A stretch of DNA of 64,000 nt, taken from contig JANJUX010000015.1 of the NCBI GenBank assembly GCA_024710355.1, positions 1 through 64,000 on the forward strand, given 5' to 3'. Numbering within the stretch: position 1 is the first letter of the stretch; each line of letters opens with the position of its first letter. Below the pieces are notes generated by a model. It was not told where the DNA came from and did no database searches. It saw only the letters and a program-made list of their open reading frames with translations. Source of the DNA: Candidatus Rifleibacteriota bacterium (GTDB taxonomy: Bacteria > Muiribacteriota > Ozemobacteria > Ozemobacterales > Ozemobacteraceae). The position numbers were made by a program, and so were the translations under genes. Shown here in pieces: positions 16,749 through 25,926 of the stretch.

Positions 16749-18338
16749 ATGTTTGATATTTCATGGATGAATCCATCTGGCGGCAGTTTTAACAAGGAAT
16801 CGCTGATTCGCGAGAACGAAACTCTCAAGCGTCAGATTCAGGAATTGCTCACCCTTGATGAAACAGGCTTTTTTATCGAGCTTGATTCATTGCTGCGGGC
16901 TATTCTCAAAAAGGCTCTGATTCTCTGTAAAGCCGAGTCATCGTTTTTTTCACTGGCCGGCAAAGATCCTTCAGAGCTTGACGTGCGCATCAGCAACGTA
17001 ATTCTCGAAGAGAAGATGGAGAAGATCCGGGCTCAGTTCAAGGCTGAATACTCGCGCTGGCAGGAAACCGAAGCGGCAATCATCACCATCGAGGATTTTA
17101 TTCTTCTGCCGCTGGTCAGAAGGCATCGTATTCTGGGTCTGATTGGCCTGAAGCTGACGTCAGACGCTCCGGATAACATTTGTGAGATTCTGCCGATTCT
17201 CGCTTCGCAGGCCGCCGCCTCGCTTGAAAGTGCGATTCTTTACGAGCGCATGTTCAAGCGCCTGCTGGTTTTGAGTAATGTTTTCATACTGGGCAAGGAA
17301 ATCGTTTCAAATATAGATCTGCAGCAGCTGGTCGACAAGTTTCTCTCAATCGCCAGTGATGGCACTGACAGTGATGTGGCCTGTCTTTTTCTGGTTCGCG
17401 ACAAGGATGAACTGCCTTATTTCTTCAGATTACAGACTGCCGGTGCCGGGCAAACCTTTGCGCCAGGCTCCGATGACGGTTATACCGACCTGATCAAGGC
17501 GGTGCGCCGTGACGAAAAATTCAGAATGATAACCAATCTGGAAACTTCTGAATTCAAGCTCAGCGAAACACACAAAATTCAGGACCTGATTCTGCGCGAT
17601 ACGGTAGTTTTGCCCTTGAAACCAAGGGATAAGCTGCTCGGCATCATTCAGGTAGCCAACAAGCGTGGTAATTTCACTTACCGTCCCGAAGATCTCGACC
17701 TTCTTAAAATTCTCGGCAGTCAGGTCGCTTTTGTCATTCAGAATGCCGATCTTTTTCAAAACCTGCAGAGAGCCTATATCGATACACTTTCGGCGCTGAC
17801 CAGCGCCATCGATGCCAAAGACAGTTATACGCGCGGCCATTCTGAGCGGGTAACCGAGCTTTCGATCAAGCTCGCGACAGAGGTTGGTATCGCCCCCGAA
17901 GAAATCGAGAAGATCAAGCTGGGTGGTCTGCTGCATGACATTGGCAAGATCGGTATCCCGGAAGGGATTCTCAACAAGCCCGGTCGTCTCAACGACGAAG
18001 AATTTGAAATTATCAAATCGCACCCGGACCTCGGTCTGCATATTCTTGGCAAAGTAGAATTTCTCGAAGCTATTGTACCGATAATTCGTCATCACCATGA
18101 GCGCTATGACGGCAAGGGCTATCCTTCGGGCCTCAAAGGGGAGGAAATACCCCTGCTCGCGAGAATCGTCAGTGTTGTCGACACCTATGATGCCATGACC
18201 ACCGATCGACCCTATCGTAAGGCCATGACTCTCGAAGAAGCCCTTAAAGAAATCGAGCGCTGCAGTGGTTCTCAGTTCGATCCAGAAATTGCCGCCCATT
18301 TTATTCGCATGACCATGCGCGAAAGCCGGCAGAAATAA
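16749..18338 (+). CDS. GAF-GAF-HD-GYP cyclic-di-GMP phosphodiesterase
   Basis: This 529-residue cytoplasmic protein has two GAF-like sensory domains (about 35-165 and 175-335) and an HD-GYP domain (about 345-525). The HD pair is at 396-397 (LLHDIGKIGIP) and the GYP signature at 457-459 (HHERYDGKGYP). YDAMTTDRPYRKAM follows, as in active enzymes. It should hydrolyse cyclic di-GMP. The start at 16749 has no ribosome site but sits just after a promoter, implying a leaderless message. A second in-frame ATG at 16764 is an alternative. The next gene begins six bases after the stop. Confidence 0.88.
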   Translation: MFDISWMNPSGGSFNKESLIRENETLKRQIQELLTLDETGFFIELDSLLRAILKKALILCKAESSFFSLAGKDPSELDVRISNVILEEKMEKIRAQFKAEYSRWQETEAAIITIEDFILLPLVRRHRILGLIGLKLTSDAPDNICEILPILASQAAASLESAILYERMFKRLLVLSNVFILGKEIVSNIDLQQLVDKFLSIASDGTDSDVACLFLVRDKDELPYFFRLQTAGAGQTFAPGSDDGYTDLIKAVRRDEKFRMITNLETSEFKLSETHKIQDLILRDTVVLPLKPRDKLLGIIQVANKRGNFTYRPEDLDLLKILGSQVAFVIQNADLFQNLQRAYIDTLSALTSAIDAKDSYTRGHSERVTELSIKLATEVGIAPEEIEKIKLGGLLHDIGKIGIPEGILNKPGRLNDEEFEIIKSHPDLGLHILGKVEFLEAIVPIIRHHHERYDGKGYPSGLKGEEIPLLARIVSVVDTYDAMTTDRPYRKAMTLEEALKEIERCSGSQFDPEIAAHFIRMTMRESRQK

Positions 18339-18343
18339 GGTTT

Positions 18344-20905
18344 ATGACCATGTTCCGTGATTCAAGAATGCTTGAAAGAGTTCTCATTTTCTTTGTAATT
18401 CTTGCCCTGTCGAGTTTCGCCTATTATTTTACGGTGGCTGACATCGAAGAGGTCGAAGCCAGATACGAAAATCGGCGGGTAATGCTGGTTAAAATGCTTG
18501 CCCGCGAAGTTGCCGATTCAATCGAGCGACGTATCGATCTGTCGCCAAGGTTGTCGAATCTGCTGGCCGAAGAGGCTATTGCCTATGCTGCGGTACAGCA
18601 GGCTGACGGTGCACTGCTCGCCCGCTCAGAGAATTATTCCCTGCCCGTAGGCGTTCTTGAGAGTATTGAAGAAGAGGCTCTCAAGGCACCTCATCTGAAG
18701 TTGATTCCGTTCAGAGATACTTCTCGCACTACTTCGCTGGTAGAAGCGGCAATTCCGGTCATGACCGGCAATAATCGCAAATTCGTGCTGCGCGTCGGCT
18801 TTTTCAGAGAGTCAGAAGAAGGCCGGGTTTCTCAGGTCAGATTCCGAAATACTCTGGTTTTTTCGCTGGTGATGCTGGCACTTGCAGCCGCCTGGTTTGT
18901 CAGGCGGCACCACGCTTCTAATCTGCACCACACGTTGCTGGGTGGTTCGGCCCTGATAATTCTGCTCCTGTTCATGGCCACCAGGGTGACCATGCAGAAC
19001 TGGTATGATGGTCAGTGGCGCGAAACCTTCACCCGTCACCAGCTGTATTCTGCCAAGCTGTTTATCCCGGCTGCCGCGCGCCTGATCGAGTCGGGCGATG
19101 ACCTCGACCTCAAAGAGGGCCTGAAGCTGCTGGCGAACAATGAAGATTTCGCTTATCTGTCGGTGATTAAAGACGAACAGATCATTTTCCATTCAGATGC
19201 GTCGCACGTTGGCAACAGCGCCGCTGGCGACCAGAACTATCTGCGCAGTCTCAATTCAGAGCAGGCCGCGGTTTTCAGACTCGATGATCAGGATCTCTAC
19301 GAAACTCTCGTGCCGGTTATGAGCGGCCGACATCGACTTGGTACCGTTAAGGTCGGCTGGCGAAGCACCAGCCGCTACGAACCGCTTGCCGCCGTTCGCG
19401 ACCGGCTCGTGCTGCTATTTGTGGTTGCCCTGCTGTTGATGATGTTCTTCATGCACCTGCTGTCACGCCGTATTTCAAAAGAGATCTCGTGGTTTATCAG
19501 AGCGATGGAACAGGTTACCGCCGGTGATCTGCGACAGAACATCTACATCGAACGCAACGATGAATTCGGACAGATGGCGCATGCTTTCAACTTCATGATC
19601 ATGAGCATGAAAGAGCGCGACATGATCGGTCGCGGTCTGCAGCAGTATGTCAGCCGCAGTATCGTTGAGAGAACGCTCAAGGCCCTTTCCGGTAATGAAA
19701 AGAATGGCGAGAAGCTTTTTGCAGTGTCGCTGTTTCTCTATTTCAGCGGCATCGATGAGTCGATCAACCGTGTCGACGGGAACCGTATTTTTTCGGCAGT
19801 GCAGGAATGCTGCAACTGTCTGCGCAAAGTTGCTCAGCCAGGACAGCACGTAACTGTGCAGCTTTTTCCTTCAGGAATTCTGATATTGTTTACTTACCCG
19901 AACCGGCATGATTCGCTGCTGAAGGCACTGAATGCCGCCCGGCTCACCAGTCGCGATCTTGGCCGCCGTCAGGATCTGCCATTTTCGCCAAAGGTGACAC
20001 TGCATGCCATGGAAATGGTTCGTGGCCAGTTCGGCGAGAATAACAACGAAGCTGCCGTCATGATTGGTGATGGTTTTGCTGATTTCAGAACTCTCGCCCG
20101 GGTTCAGGACAGCGACGAAGTGATCGCCAGTCGTGAAGTGAATGTGCTGCTTAAAGATGTCGTTAACTTTGATGAGCTCGAAGTTCTTTCGGGCGAGCAG
20201 GGCCGCATGAATGCTTTTGTGGTCGGCAACTTCAAAGAAACGACCGATCTGATAAGCGGTTTCGGTGGTGCGACCTCCTGGACCAAAATCATGATTCTGC
20301 GAATTCTCAAAAGCTCGATTGACTCGGCTGAGCCTGAAAAGCTTTTTGCCTGGTTTGCCGATGAAGATCCCGAAGTCAGATATCAGGTAATGGATGTCAT
20401 CGAACGCATCAGCCCTGAAAAAGCTCGGCCGTTTGTCGAAAAGGTGGTTGGCAGCGAAACTGACTCGAAAGTTCTTTCGCGTGCGATTGCAGTTCTTGGC
20501 AAAGTCGGCAGCGAAGAGCACATTGCAATTCTCACCGAAAAGCTGCGTTCAGGCGACCGTCGCGTCAAGGCCAACGCGGTTGAGGCAATGGAAGCCATCG
20601 GCGGCAAAAGAGTTTATGAATTTCTCAATCTGCTGGTTGATGAGCAGGATAACCGGGTCAAGGCCAACATTCTGATCGCGCTCGGCAAATATGGCGATCT
20701 GAAGGTGTTTGAGCTGCTGTCGCGCATGATCAAGGATTCTGAGAGCAACATGCGTGCTTCGGCGGCTTATGCTCTGGGCAAACTTGGCATGGCGCAGGGG
20801 GTTGAGCCTCTGATCAATGCCCTTTCAGATAAAGATCCGATGGTGCGGCGCCAGGTGGTTGCTTCGCTGACGGCTCTCAAGGCGGATCTCGACGTAGACA
20901 TGTAA
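18344..20905 (+). CDS. two-TM HAMP sensor with degenerate nucleotide-cyclase domain and HEAT repeats
   Basis: This 853-residue protein begins with a transmembrane helix (about 10-30), then an extracytoplasmic segment, a second hydrophobic pair (about 165-210), another sensory segment, a further helix (about 350-370) and a HAMP domain (about 370-425). Residues about 445-625 follow the class III cyclase fold (VSLFLYFSGID...; MIGDGFADFRTLARVQ), but the two metal-binding aspartates are missing: LFxDI reads LYFSGI and the FxGD loop reads FPSGILILF. Residues about 640-850 are HEAT/PBS-lyase-like repeats (DPEVRYQVMDVIERI; DPMVRRQVVASL). An ATG at 18350 is better spaced from AAGG than the one at 18344. 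It probably signals by binding rather than by making a cyclic nucleotide. Confidence 0.8.
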   Translation: MTMFRDSRMLERVLIFFVILALSSFAYYFTVADIEEVEARYENRRVMLVKMLAREVADSIERRIDLSPRLSNLLAEEAIAYAAVQQADGALLARSENYSLPVGVLESIEEEALKAPHLKLIPFRDTSRTTSLVEAAIPVMTGNNRKFVLRVGFFRESEEGRVSQVRFRNTLVFSLVMLALAAAWFVRRHHASNLHHTLLGGSALIILLLFMATRVTMQNWYDGQWRETFTRHQLYSAKLFIPAAARLIESGDDLDLKEGLKLLANNEDFAYLSVIKDEQIIFHSDASHVGNSAAGDQNYLRSLNSEQAAVFRLDDQDLYETLVPVMSGRHRLGTVKVGWRSTSRYEPLAAVRDRLVLLFVVALLLMMFFMHLLSRRISKEISWFIRAMEQVTAGDLRQNIYIERNDEFGQMAHAFNFMIMSMKERDMIGRGLQQYVSRSIVERTLKALSGNEKNGEKLFAVSLFLYFSGIDESINRVDGNRIFSAVQECCNCLRKVAQPGQHVTVQLFPSGILILFTYPNRHDSLLKALNAARLTSRDLGRRQDLPFSPKVTLHAMEMVRGQFGENNNEAAVMIGDGFADFRTLARVQDSDEVIASREVNVLLKDVVNFDELEVLSGEQGRMNAFVVGNFKETTDLISGFGGATSWTKIMILRILKSSIDSAEPEKLFAWFADEDPEVRYQVMDVIERISPEKARPFVEKVVGSETDSKVLSRAIAVLGKVGSEEHIAILTEKLRSGDRRVKANAVEAMEAIGGKRVYEFLNLLVDEQDNRVKANILIALGKYGDLKVFELLSRMIKDSESNMRASAAYALGKLGMAQGVEPLINALSDKDPMVRRQVVASLTALKADLDVDM

Positions 20906-20975
20906 TAGCGCGGAGTGGCGGGGCTTTTTCCCTGCCACTTCAGAAATGTTACAGCGATAGAGAAGGAGTCAGGAA

Positions 20976-22265
20976 ATGGATTTTCAGGAAGCCTATACCA
21001 GAGGGAGTGAGGCGCTCAAGCTGAATAATCTCGATGAGGCGCAGAAGTATTTTGAAGCGGCGCTGAAGCTGAAGCCAAATGATATTTACACCATGAACAA
21101 GCTGGCCATGGTGCTCAAGGACAAGGGCGACTTCGACGGCGCGCGGCAGTTGCTCGACGGTTCACTGAAGGTTAAAAAAGAAGATCTTTACACCAATTAC
21201 CTGCTTGGCAACACCTATCTTGAGCAAGGCGACATCGACAAGGCTATTTCGACCCTCGAACAGACGGTGAAGATGAACCCTTCCGATCGTTATGCCCGCA
21301 ATTCGCTGGCGTTGGCCTATCGCATGAAGGGTGATTACTCGCGATGCGTCGAGATTCTCAAGAAAGCGCTCGAAGTCAACCCATCAGATCTTTACAACAA
21401 GCTGAGTCTGGCGACGGTAATGTTCGAGCTTGGCGAATCGGCCGAAGCGGTGAAGCTGGCCGGCGAGATTCTCAAAAAAGAGGCCCAGAACGCGCAGGCA
21501 ATGGTGCTGCTTGGTCGGGCGGCCATCGAAAAATGTGATTTTGCTGCGGCTCAGGGGCATTTCAACCGGGTTCTTTCGATCGATGCCGGTAATAGCGATG
21601 CGCATTATTATATCGGCCGTATCTGCCTCGAAACCTCGAATATGGAAGAGGCGCGCGAGCATTTCAATTCGGCGCTGGCCGCCGCTGCCGACAAGGGCTC
21701 GATTCTCAGGAATCTTGGCATGATTTATATGGACAAGGGCATGCACGCCCAGGCAGAAGAGCATTTTGCCATGGCCATCAACCTCGACGCCGAAGATGCT
21801 TTCACCCTGAGTAACATGGGCAAGCTGCTGGTGCTGCAGAAGCGCTATGAAGACGGCATCAACTATCTGAAGAAGGCGATTGAAGTGCAGCCTGACTATG
21901 CTTTTGCCTATTACAACATTGCCAAGGCTTATCAGGATTGCCGCGATTTTCCGAATGCGATTTATAATCTGATGTTTGCCTTGAATTACGAGCCTGACGA
22001 TGTTTATGCCGTGAACGTTCTCGGTCGCATGTTTCTTGAAGTTGGTCTCAATGATAGGGCTTTGCGCACTTTCGACCAGGTTCTCGAAGAGTTCGACGCA
22101 AAGGATAAGTTTGCCATGCTTGGCAAATCAGAGGCGCTCGATGCCATGGGCGAACCGGAAAAGGCTCTGATGGTGCTGCAGCAACTGCGGGAAATCGCGC
22201 GCGGCGACAAGGCAATGCTCGAAAAGGTCGACGGGCGCATGGCCGCTATCAGAAAAAGAGGTTGA
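20976..22265 (+). CDS. cytoplasmic TPR-repeat protein
   Basis: This 429-residue protein lacks a signal peptide and consists almost entirely of tetratricopeptide repeats of 34 residues (DEAQKYFEAALKLKPND; DKAISTLEQTVKMNPSD; EDGINYLKKAIEVQPDYAF). About eleven units can be counted. AGAAGGAG precedes the ATG. It lies 70 bases after the HEAT-repeat sensor and three bases before prmA, so it is probably co-transcribed with both. It is likely a scaffold, possibly for the signalling proteins upstream, which is inference from position. Confidence 0.85.
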   Translation: MDFQEAYTRGSEALKLNNLDEAQKYFEAALKLKPNDIYTMNKLAMVLKDKGDFDGARQLLDGSLKVKKEDLYTNYLLGNTYLEQGDIDKAISTLEQTVKMNPSDRYARNSLALAYRMKGDYSRCVEILKKALEVNPSDLYNKLSLATVMFELGESAEAVKLAGEILKKEAQNAQAMVLLGRAAIEKCDFAAAQGHFNRVLSIDAGNSDAHYYIGRICLETSNMEEAREHFNSALAAAADKGSILRNLGMIYMDKGMHAQAEEHFAMAINLDAEDAFTLSNMGKLLVLQKRYEDGINYLKKAIEVQPDYAFAYYNIAKAYQDCRDFPNAIYNLMFALNYEPDDVYAVNVLGRMFLEVGLNDRALRTFDQVLEEFDAKDKFAMLGKSEALDAMGEPEKALMVLQQLREIARGDKAMLEKVDGRMAAIRKRG

Positions 22266-22268
22266 AAC

Positions 22269-23165
22269 GTGCTTAAAAGATTCAATGTGACAATTCCCTC
22301 AGACTATGAAGAGCCTTTGCTCGGACTGGCTGATCGTTTCGGGGTTGGGGTATTTTCAAGCCCGCAGATTCGTGACGAAGGAATCGGTGAAACTGATTTC
22401 GTTTATACCGGTGAGACGATCGTGAGCTTCGTCGCTTCGACCGTTGAGCAGGATACGGCGGCGATCGAAACGGCTATAATCGATTGGCTCAAGGACTTTT
22501 CGCTTAACCCTTCGGCGCTGTCGATCGAAGAATACAGCGACAACCAGGACTGGATGGCAGGCTTTCGTGAGCATTTCAAGCCAATCTGTGTCGGTGACAA
22601 AATCGTGGTTCGCCCCCCCTGGGAACCAGAGCTGCCACACGAAACCCAGGCGAATACCATTCTCATCGACCCGGGCATGGCTTTTGGCACTGGGACACAT
22701 GAGACTACCAGGCTTTGTCTCGAATTCATGAGTCAGATTGACCCGGCCGGGCAGTTCTTTCTCGACCTGGGTGCCGGCAGTGGTATTCTTTCTTTTTACC
22801 TGATGAAGCACAATGCCCAGGGTGGCGTTGCCATTGAAATTGAAGGCGCTGCGGTTGAGAATATGCGTAAAAATGCGGCCCTCAACGGTATTTCTGACCG
22901 GTTGAAAATGATATGTGCCGATCTGAGTACCTATAAGCCCGAAATTGAAGCCGATGGGCTGGTGGCCAATATTACCTCACCGGTGATTCTTGAATATCTG
23001 CCGGTGTTCACCCCCTGGGTGAAAAAAGGCGGCTGGGGCATTTTTTCTGGCGTGAATTCAACGAATGCTCCGATCGTTAAAGAAGCTTTTGCTCGCAACG
23101 GCTGGAAGCACCTGCAGGAAAAGACCGACGGCGACTGGCATGGATTTTATCTGATCCGCAGTTGA
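22269..23165 (+). CDS. prmA: ribosomal protein L11 methyltransferase
   Basis: This 298-residue protein has the usual PrmA length. It has the N-terminal substrate-recognition domain, the signature DPGMAFGTGTHETTRLCLEFM, the SAM-binding motif FLDLGAGSGILSF and the catalytic-region motif VANITSPVILEYLP, where most PrmA read NILA. It trimethylates lysines and the N-terminus of L11. The start codon is GTG, three bases after the TPR gene stop. A strong terminator follows. Confidence 0.92.
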   Translation: MLKRFNVTIPSDYEEPLLGLADRFGVGVFSSPQIRDEGIGETDFVYTGETIVSFVASTVEQDTAAIETAIIDWLKDFSLNPSALSIEEYSDNQDWMAGFREHFKPICVGDKIVVRPPWEPELPHETQANTILIDPGMAFGTGTHETTRLCLEFMSQIDPAGQFFLDLGAGSGILSFYLMKHNAQGGVAIEIEGAAVENMRKNAALNGISDRLKMICADLSTYKPEIEADGLVANITSPVILEYLPVFTPWVKKGGWGIFSGVNSTNAPIVKEAFARNGWKHLQEKTDGDWHGFYLIRS

Positions 23166-23186
23166 TAATCGCTTAACTGGCGAAAA

Positions 23187-23222
23187 TAAAAAAGCCCCGA
23201 ACCGGAGTTCGGGGCTTTTTAA
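23187..23222. terminator. bidirectional terminator between convergent genes
   Basis: GCCCCGAAC and GTTCGGGGC form a 9-bp stem around a CGGA tetraloop, with A-run and T-run flanks. Confidence 0.88.
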
Positions 23223-23228
23223 TTACGG

Positions 23229-24143
23229 CTACTTCGAGTTGCTCTGTCTAAGGAGAGTGATGTAGCGGTTGTATGCTTCACGATAGTCAGTCAGAGCTTT
23301 CTGAGTGTCAGTGCGAAGCAGGTTAGATCTGAGTTCCTCATCGGGGTTTTCACTGCCACCGATATTGGTAACCATGTTGATGTATTTGTTATAGGCCTTG
23401 ATGTATTCAGCGTGAGCTGACTTGAGGGCGGTAGAGGCATTGGCGGCCGGGGCTGCTTCAACTGCTTCAGTAACCGGGGTAGCGGCTGCTGTCGGGGCTG
23501 ATACAGAACCAGAAACCGGGATTTCTACCGAAGGAACTACGTTCCCTGCTGGGGCACCTACATTCGGGCTTACTACAACTTCACTTGAGGGGAGAGCTAC
23601 CGGACCGGCTGCGGGCAGATTGCTGCCGTTACCAATGGTCTGATTCTGGCGTTTGTATTTCTTCCAGATGAGATATCCTACAACTGCTGCACCAACGAGG
23701 CACAGAGCCGGGATAAAGAGCGGGCTGCCGATGATACCACCGATAAAGCCTGCGATTCCTGAGAATACGCTGCCAATTGCTCCACCAATTGCGCCAAGGG
23801 CGCCAGTTACAAAACCGCCGGCGGCACTGAGACCACCCCAGATTGTAGCACCGATACCGGCAAGACCGGCACCTGCACCAGCAACCACTGCGGTTCCACC
23901 ACCAACGATGCCTGCGACACTACCTGATGCGAAACCAACTGCACCTGCGATGTAGGGGGCTGCAAGAACTGCACCACCAACTGCGGCTACACCAGCAAGG
24001 GCTGATTTCACGGGGTTGTTCTTAACCGTGTCTTTGAGCTTCGTAAACAGGCCTGCATGGGCACTGGTTCCGAAGGCTGTCAACAGCATGACTACGGCCA
24101 AGGTTGTCGCCATCATCTTCATAAGACTGCGTTTCAACCTCAT
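23229..24143 (-). CDS. exported glycine-zipper membrane protein
   Basis: This 304-residue protein has a signal peptide (cleavage likely after SAHA). A long Gly/Ala-rich hydrophobic stretch (about 45-145) follows, full of GxxxG and GGxxG patterns (for example GGTAVVAGAGAGLAGIG and GALGAIGGAIGSVFSGIAGF). A clear transmembrane helix (about 150-168) ends in the basic anchor WKKYKRQ. A Pro/Val/Ala linker leads to a short helical C-terminal domain with two similar units (AHAEYIKAYNKYI and YREAYNRYITLL). AGGAGG lies seven bases before the ATG. The glycine-zipper region suggests tightly packed oligomeric helices in a membrane. No family is recognised. Confidence 0.75.
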   Translation of the reverse strand: MRLKRSLMKMMATTLAVVMLLTAFGTSAHAGLFTKLKDTVKNNPVKSALAGVAAVGGAVLAAPYIAGAVGFASGSVAGIVGGGTAVVAGAGAGLAGIGATIWGGLSAAGGFVTGALGAIGGAIGSVFSGIAGFIGGIIGSPLFIPALCLVGAAVVGYLIWKKYKRQNQTIGNGSNLPAAGPVALPSSEVVVSPNVGAPAGNVVPSVEIPVSGSVSAPTAAATPVTEAVEAAPAANASTALKSAHAEYIKAYNKYINMVTNIGGSENPDEELRSNLLRTDTQKALTDYREAYNRYITLLRQSNSK

Positions 24144-24240
24144 AATGGTTCCTCCTGTTGAGAGTCGGGACGAGAACTAGGACATAGGACAGAGAACTAA
24201 GGGTAGGTAGGTAAGTCGATACCGGGTAAAGTATCGGGTT

Positions 24241-24276
24241 ATAAAAGAAGCTCCGCTTCGGGTTAAAGCGGAGCTC
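24241..24276 (-). terminator. intrinsic terminator for the DUF6263-like gene
   Basis: Read on the minus strand, GCTCCGCTT and AAGCGGAGC form a 9-bp stem followed by TTCTTTTAT. It lies about 150 bases after the stop at 24424. Confidence 0.65.
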
Positions 24277-24423
24277 CAGTTTCGTTTCTAGTACCGGCAG
24301 CAGAGATAATCTGTGCCGTTTATTCGCTTCGCTACTGGATTCCGTTTAGGTTTTTCAAAGACCTGTTACTAATCTGTTTCTGATTATAAGAATCGTTTGC
24401 GATAGCGTCAAGGTACACCGAAA

Positions 24424-25191
24424 TTATTTTACGATGCCCATGGTCAGGCTGAGATTCATGCGGGTTTCGATGGTTTCTTTTTTGCCGCCACCGAGGTCAT
24501 TTTCCATCATCATAACCATGTTCGAAGTTACTTCGTTTTTGATCATGATGCCTTTTTTGTAGGCGAACCAGATGTTGCCGTTGGCTTTAACATCGAGGTT
24601 GATGCTGCCGGCTGAACCCTGAGCGCTGCTTACTTCTGACTGAAGTTTAACACATTCTTCGCCGCCGACTTTTTCGAAGCCCATGACGGTGTATTTAACA
24701 TTCATCGGAATCGGGAGCTGGGGGTTCGGGGCAATGTTTGAGGTCCATGATGAACCAACGCCGACCTGTTCTTTCGGGAATTTGATCTGCATCTGGTTGA
24801 AGTTACCACCCTGCTGATCCATGCCGGTTGAAGAGATGATTTCGCCGTCTTTGGCCATCTTCACGCTGATGATCTGGCCGAGGTTCGGCAGAACGGTCGG
24901 AGTGTTGTTAACGGTGATGGTGCCATCGAGAATGGTGGTGGCCATGTCGATATTGCCGTCTTTGTCAACGCCGGTAACCTTCTGCTCGATGGTCATGGCA
25001 GTTTCGAGATTGGTTCTCTGGGCTCTTTTGTAAGCGGTAACGATGGTGTTGCCACGAATGTTCATCTTGTATTTGGCGGTGGTGCCAGGTGCGGGGTTAT
25101 ACTCAAGAAGCACCTTTTCCTGGGCAGCGGCGGAAAAAGCCACAGATACAAGAAGCAGAACGGTCAGAAAAACAGAGATACGTTTCATCAT
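24424..25191 (-). CDS. exported DUF6263-like protein
   Basis: This 255-residue protein has a signal peptide (MMKRISVFLTVLLLVSVAFSAAAQ) and is otherwise beta-rich. It resembles DUF6263-type exported proteins: LEYNPAPGTTAKYKMNIRGN near the start, then VGVGSSWTSN and a long C-terminal sheet with EVTSNMVMMM. The function is unknown. AAAGGAGA precedes the double ATG at 25191; an upstream in-frame extension lacks a ribosome site. A promoter-like pair lies at 25295-25323. Confidence 0.75.
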   Translation of the reverse strand: MMKRISVFLTVLLLVSVAFSAAAQEKVLLEYNPAPGTTAKYKMNIRGNTIVTAYKRAQRTNLETAMTIEQKVTGVDKDGNIDMATTILDGTITVNNTPTVLPNLGQIISVKMAKDGEIISSTGMDQQGGNFNQMQIKFPKEQVGVGSSWTSNIAPNPQLPIPMNVKYTVMGFEKVGGEECVKLQSEVSSAQGSAGSINLDVKANGNIWFAYKKGIMIKNEVTSNMVMMMENDLGGGKKETIETRMNLSLTMGIVK

Positions 25192-25294
25192 TTTAAGCAA
25201 GTCTCCTTTCGCGAATCCATGAAGGGCGTCTTGAAATCTACATTGCAGCAGGCGACTTCCTGTACCATGTACTGACATCACCCTGTATGCCATG

Positions 25295-25323
25295 ACATTA
25301 GCACAGTGACCATAGTGTGTCAA
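25295..25323 (-). promoter_or_regulatory. sigma70-like promoter for the DUF6263-like gene
   Basis: On the minus strand, TTGACA (25323-25318), a 17-base spacer and TAATGT (25300-25295). The -35 box is perfect and the -10 box is weak. Confidence 0.45.
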
Positions 25324-25389
25324 GCATTAGTGTTTTAATTATTTTTCGGGCAACACAATGGAATCACGGGAAAAAATGCGGTATAATAA

Positions 25390-25842
25390 ATGCGGCAACC
25401 GATCATTCGAAAAAGGAACAACACTCTGAGTCAGCGAAGCGAACTTGATCACAGCTATTTTGAAGGCGTCTATTTTGAAAAACGGGTCTGGGTGCCCTCA
25501 GCCAAAATTTCAAATTATCTGATGATGTTCACGCGCCTGTACATTGGCGAGAACGATGAACTTGGCAAAAGTTCGTTTCGCGACATCCTCGTGACACTTT
25601 CAGAGAGTGAGCTGGTGCCGCGGACTCTGGTTTTCTGGAATAATGCGGTCAAGGCTTGCGTTGAGGGCAGTCCGCTGTTGCCGACCATAAACAAAATCGA
25701 GCGTCTTGGCGTAAGGGTTCTGGTGGCCGGGCACGCTCTCGATAAATTAAATCTCAAGAATTCAATGCGCGCTGGCAAGCTGGCGAACCATTTCGATCTT
25801 CTCGAAGCGATAAATCAGGTACAAAAGGTTGTCACCTTCTGA
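25390..25842 (+). CDS. DsrE/YedF-like protein lacking the sulfur-carrier cysteines
   Basis: This protein of up to 150 residues matches the C-terminal DsrE-fold domain of YedF-type sulfurtransferase-like proteins: ELGKSSFRDILVTLSE, then VFWNNAVKACVEGSPLLPTI, GVRVLVAGHALDKLNL and AGKLANHFDLLEAI. Where relatives read CGTCLD it reads AGHALD, so both family cysteines are absent. A TATAAT box at 25382-25387 lies two bases before the ATG at 25390, so that codon may not be transcribed. A CTG at 25426 preceded by AAAAAGGAAC is a plausible true start, giving 138 residues. It is a stand-alone gene before the tRNA cluster. A binding rather than sulfur-transfer role is inferred. Confidence 0.75.
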   Translation: MRQPIIRKRNNTLSQRSELDHSYFEGVYFEKRVWVPSAKISNYLMMFTRLYIGENDELGKSSFRDILVTLSESELVPRTLVFWNNAVKACVEGSPLLPTINKIERLGVRVLVAGHALDKLNLKNSMRAGKLANHFDLLEAINQVQKVVTF

Positions 25843-25878
25843 TTCCTGCCAGATTTGCAAAAAAATCAGTTTTTTTTG
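25839..25878 (+). terminator. weak terminator after the DsrE-like gene
   Basis: CTGATT and AATCAG can pair across a 20-base loop and are followed by eight T residues. The stem is short. Confidence 0.35.
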
Positions 25879-25907
25879 TTGACAGCAGGGCACGTTAATG
25901 ATAACAT
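25879..25907 (+). promoter_or_regulatory. sigma70 promoter of the tRNA cluster
   Basis: TTGACA (25879-25884), a 17-base spacer and TAACAT (25902-25907), 20 bases before tRNA-Val. Confidence 0.7.
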
Positions 25908-25926
25908 CACTTTGTCATCGCGACAA

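Noticed and set aside
17430-18299. 289-residue antisense frame opposite the HD-GYP gene
   Set aside because: Shadow frame; the plus-strand HD-GYP motifs are intact.
20906-20975. Hairpin AGTGGC...GCCACT after the HEAT-repeat sensor as a terminator
   Set aside because: No T-tract follows the stem, and the TPR gene downstream is closely spaced.
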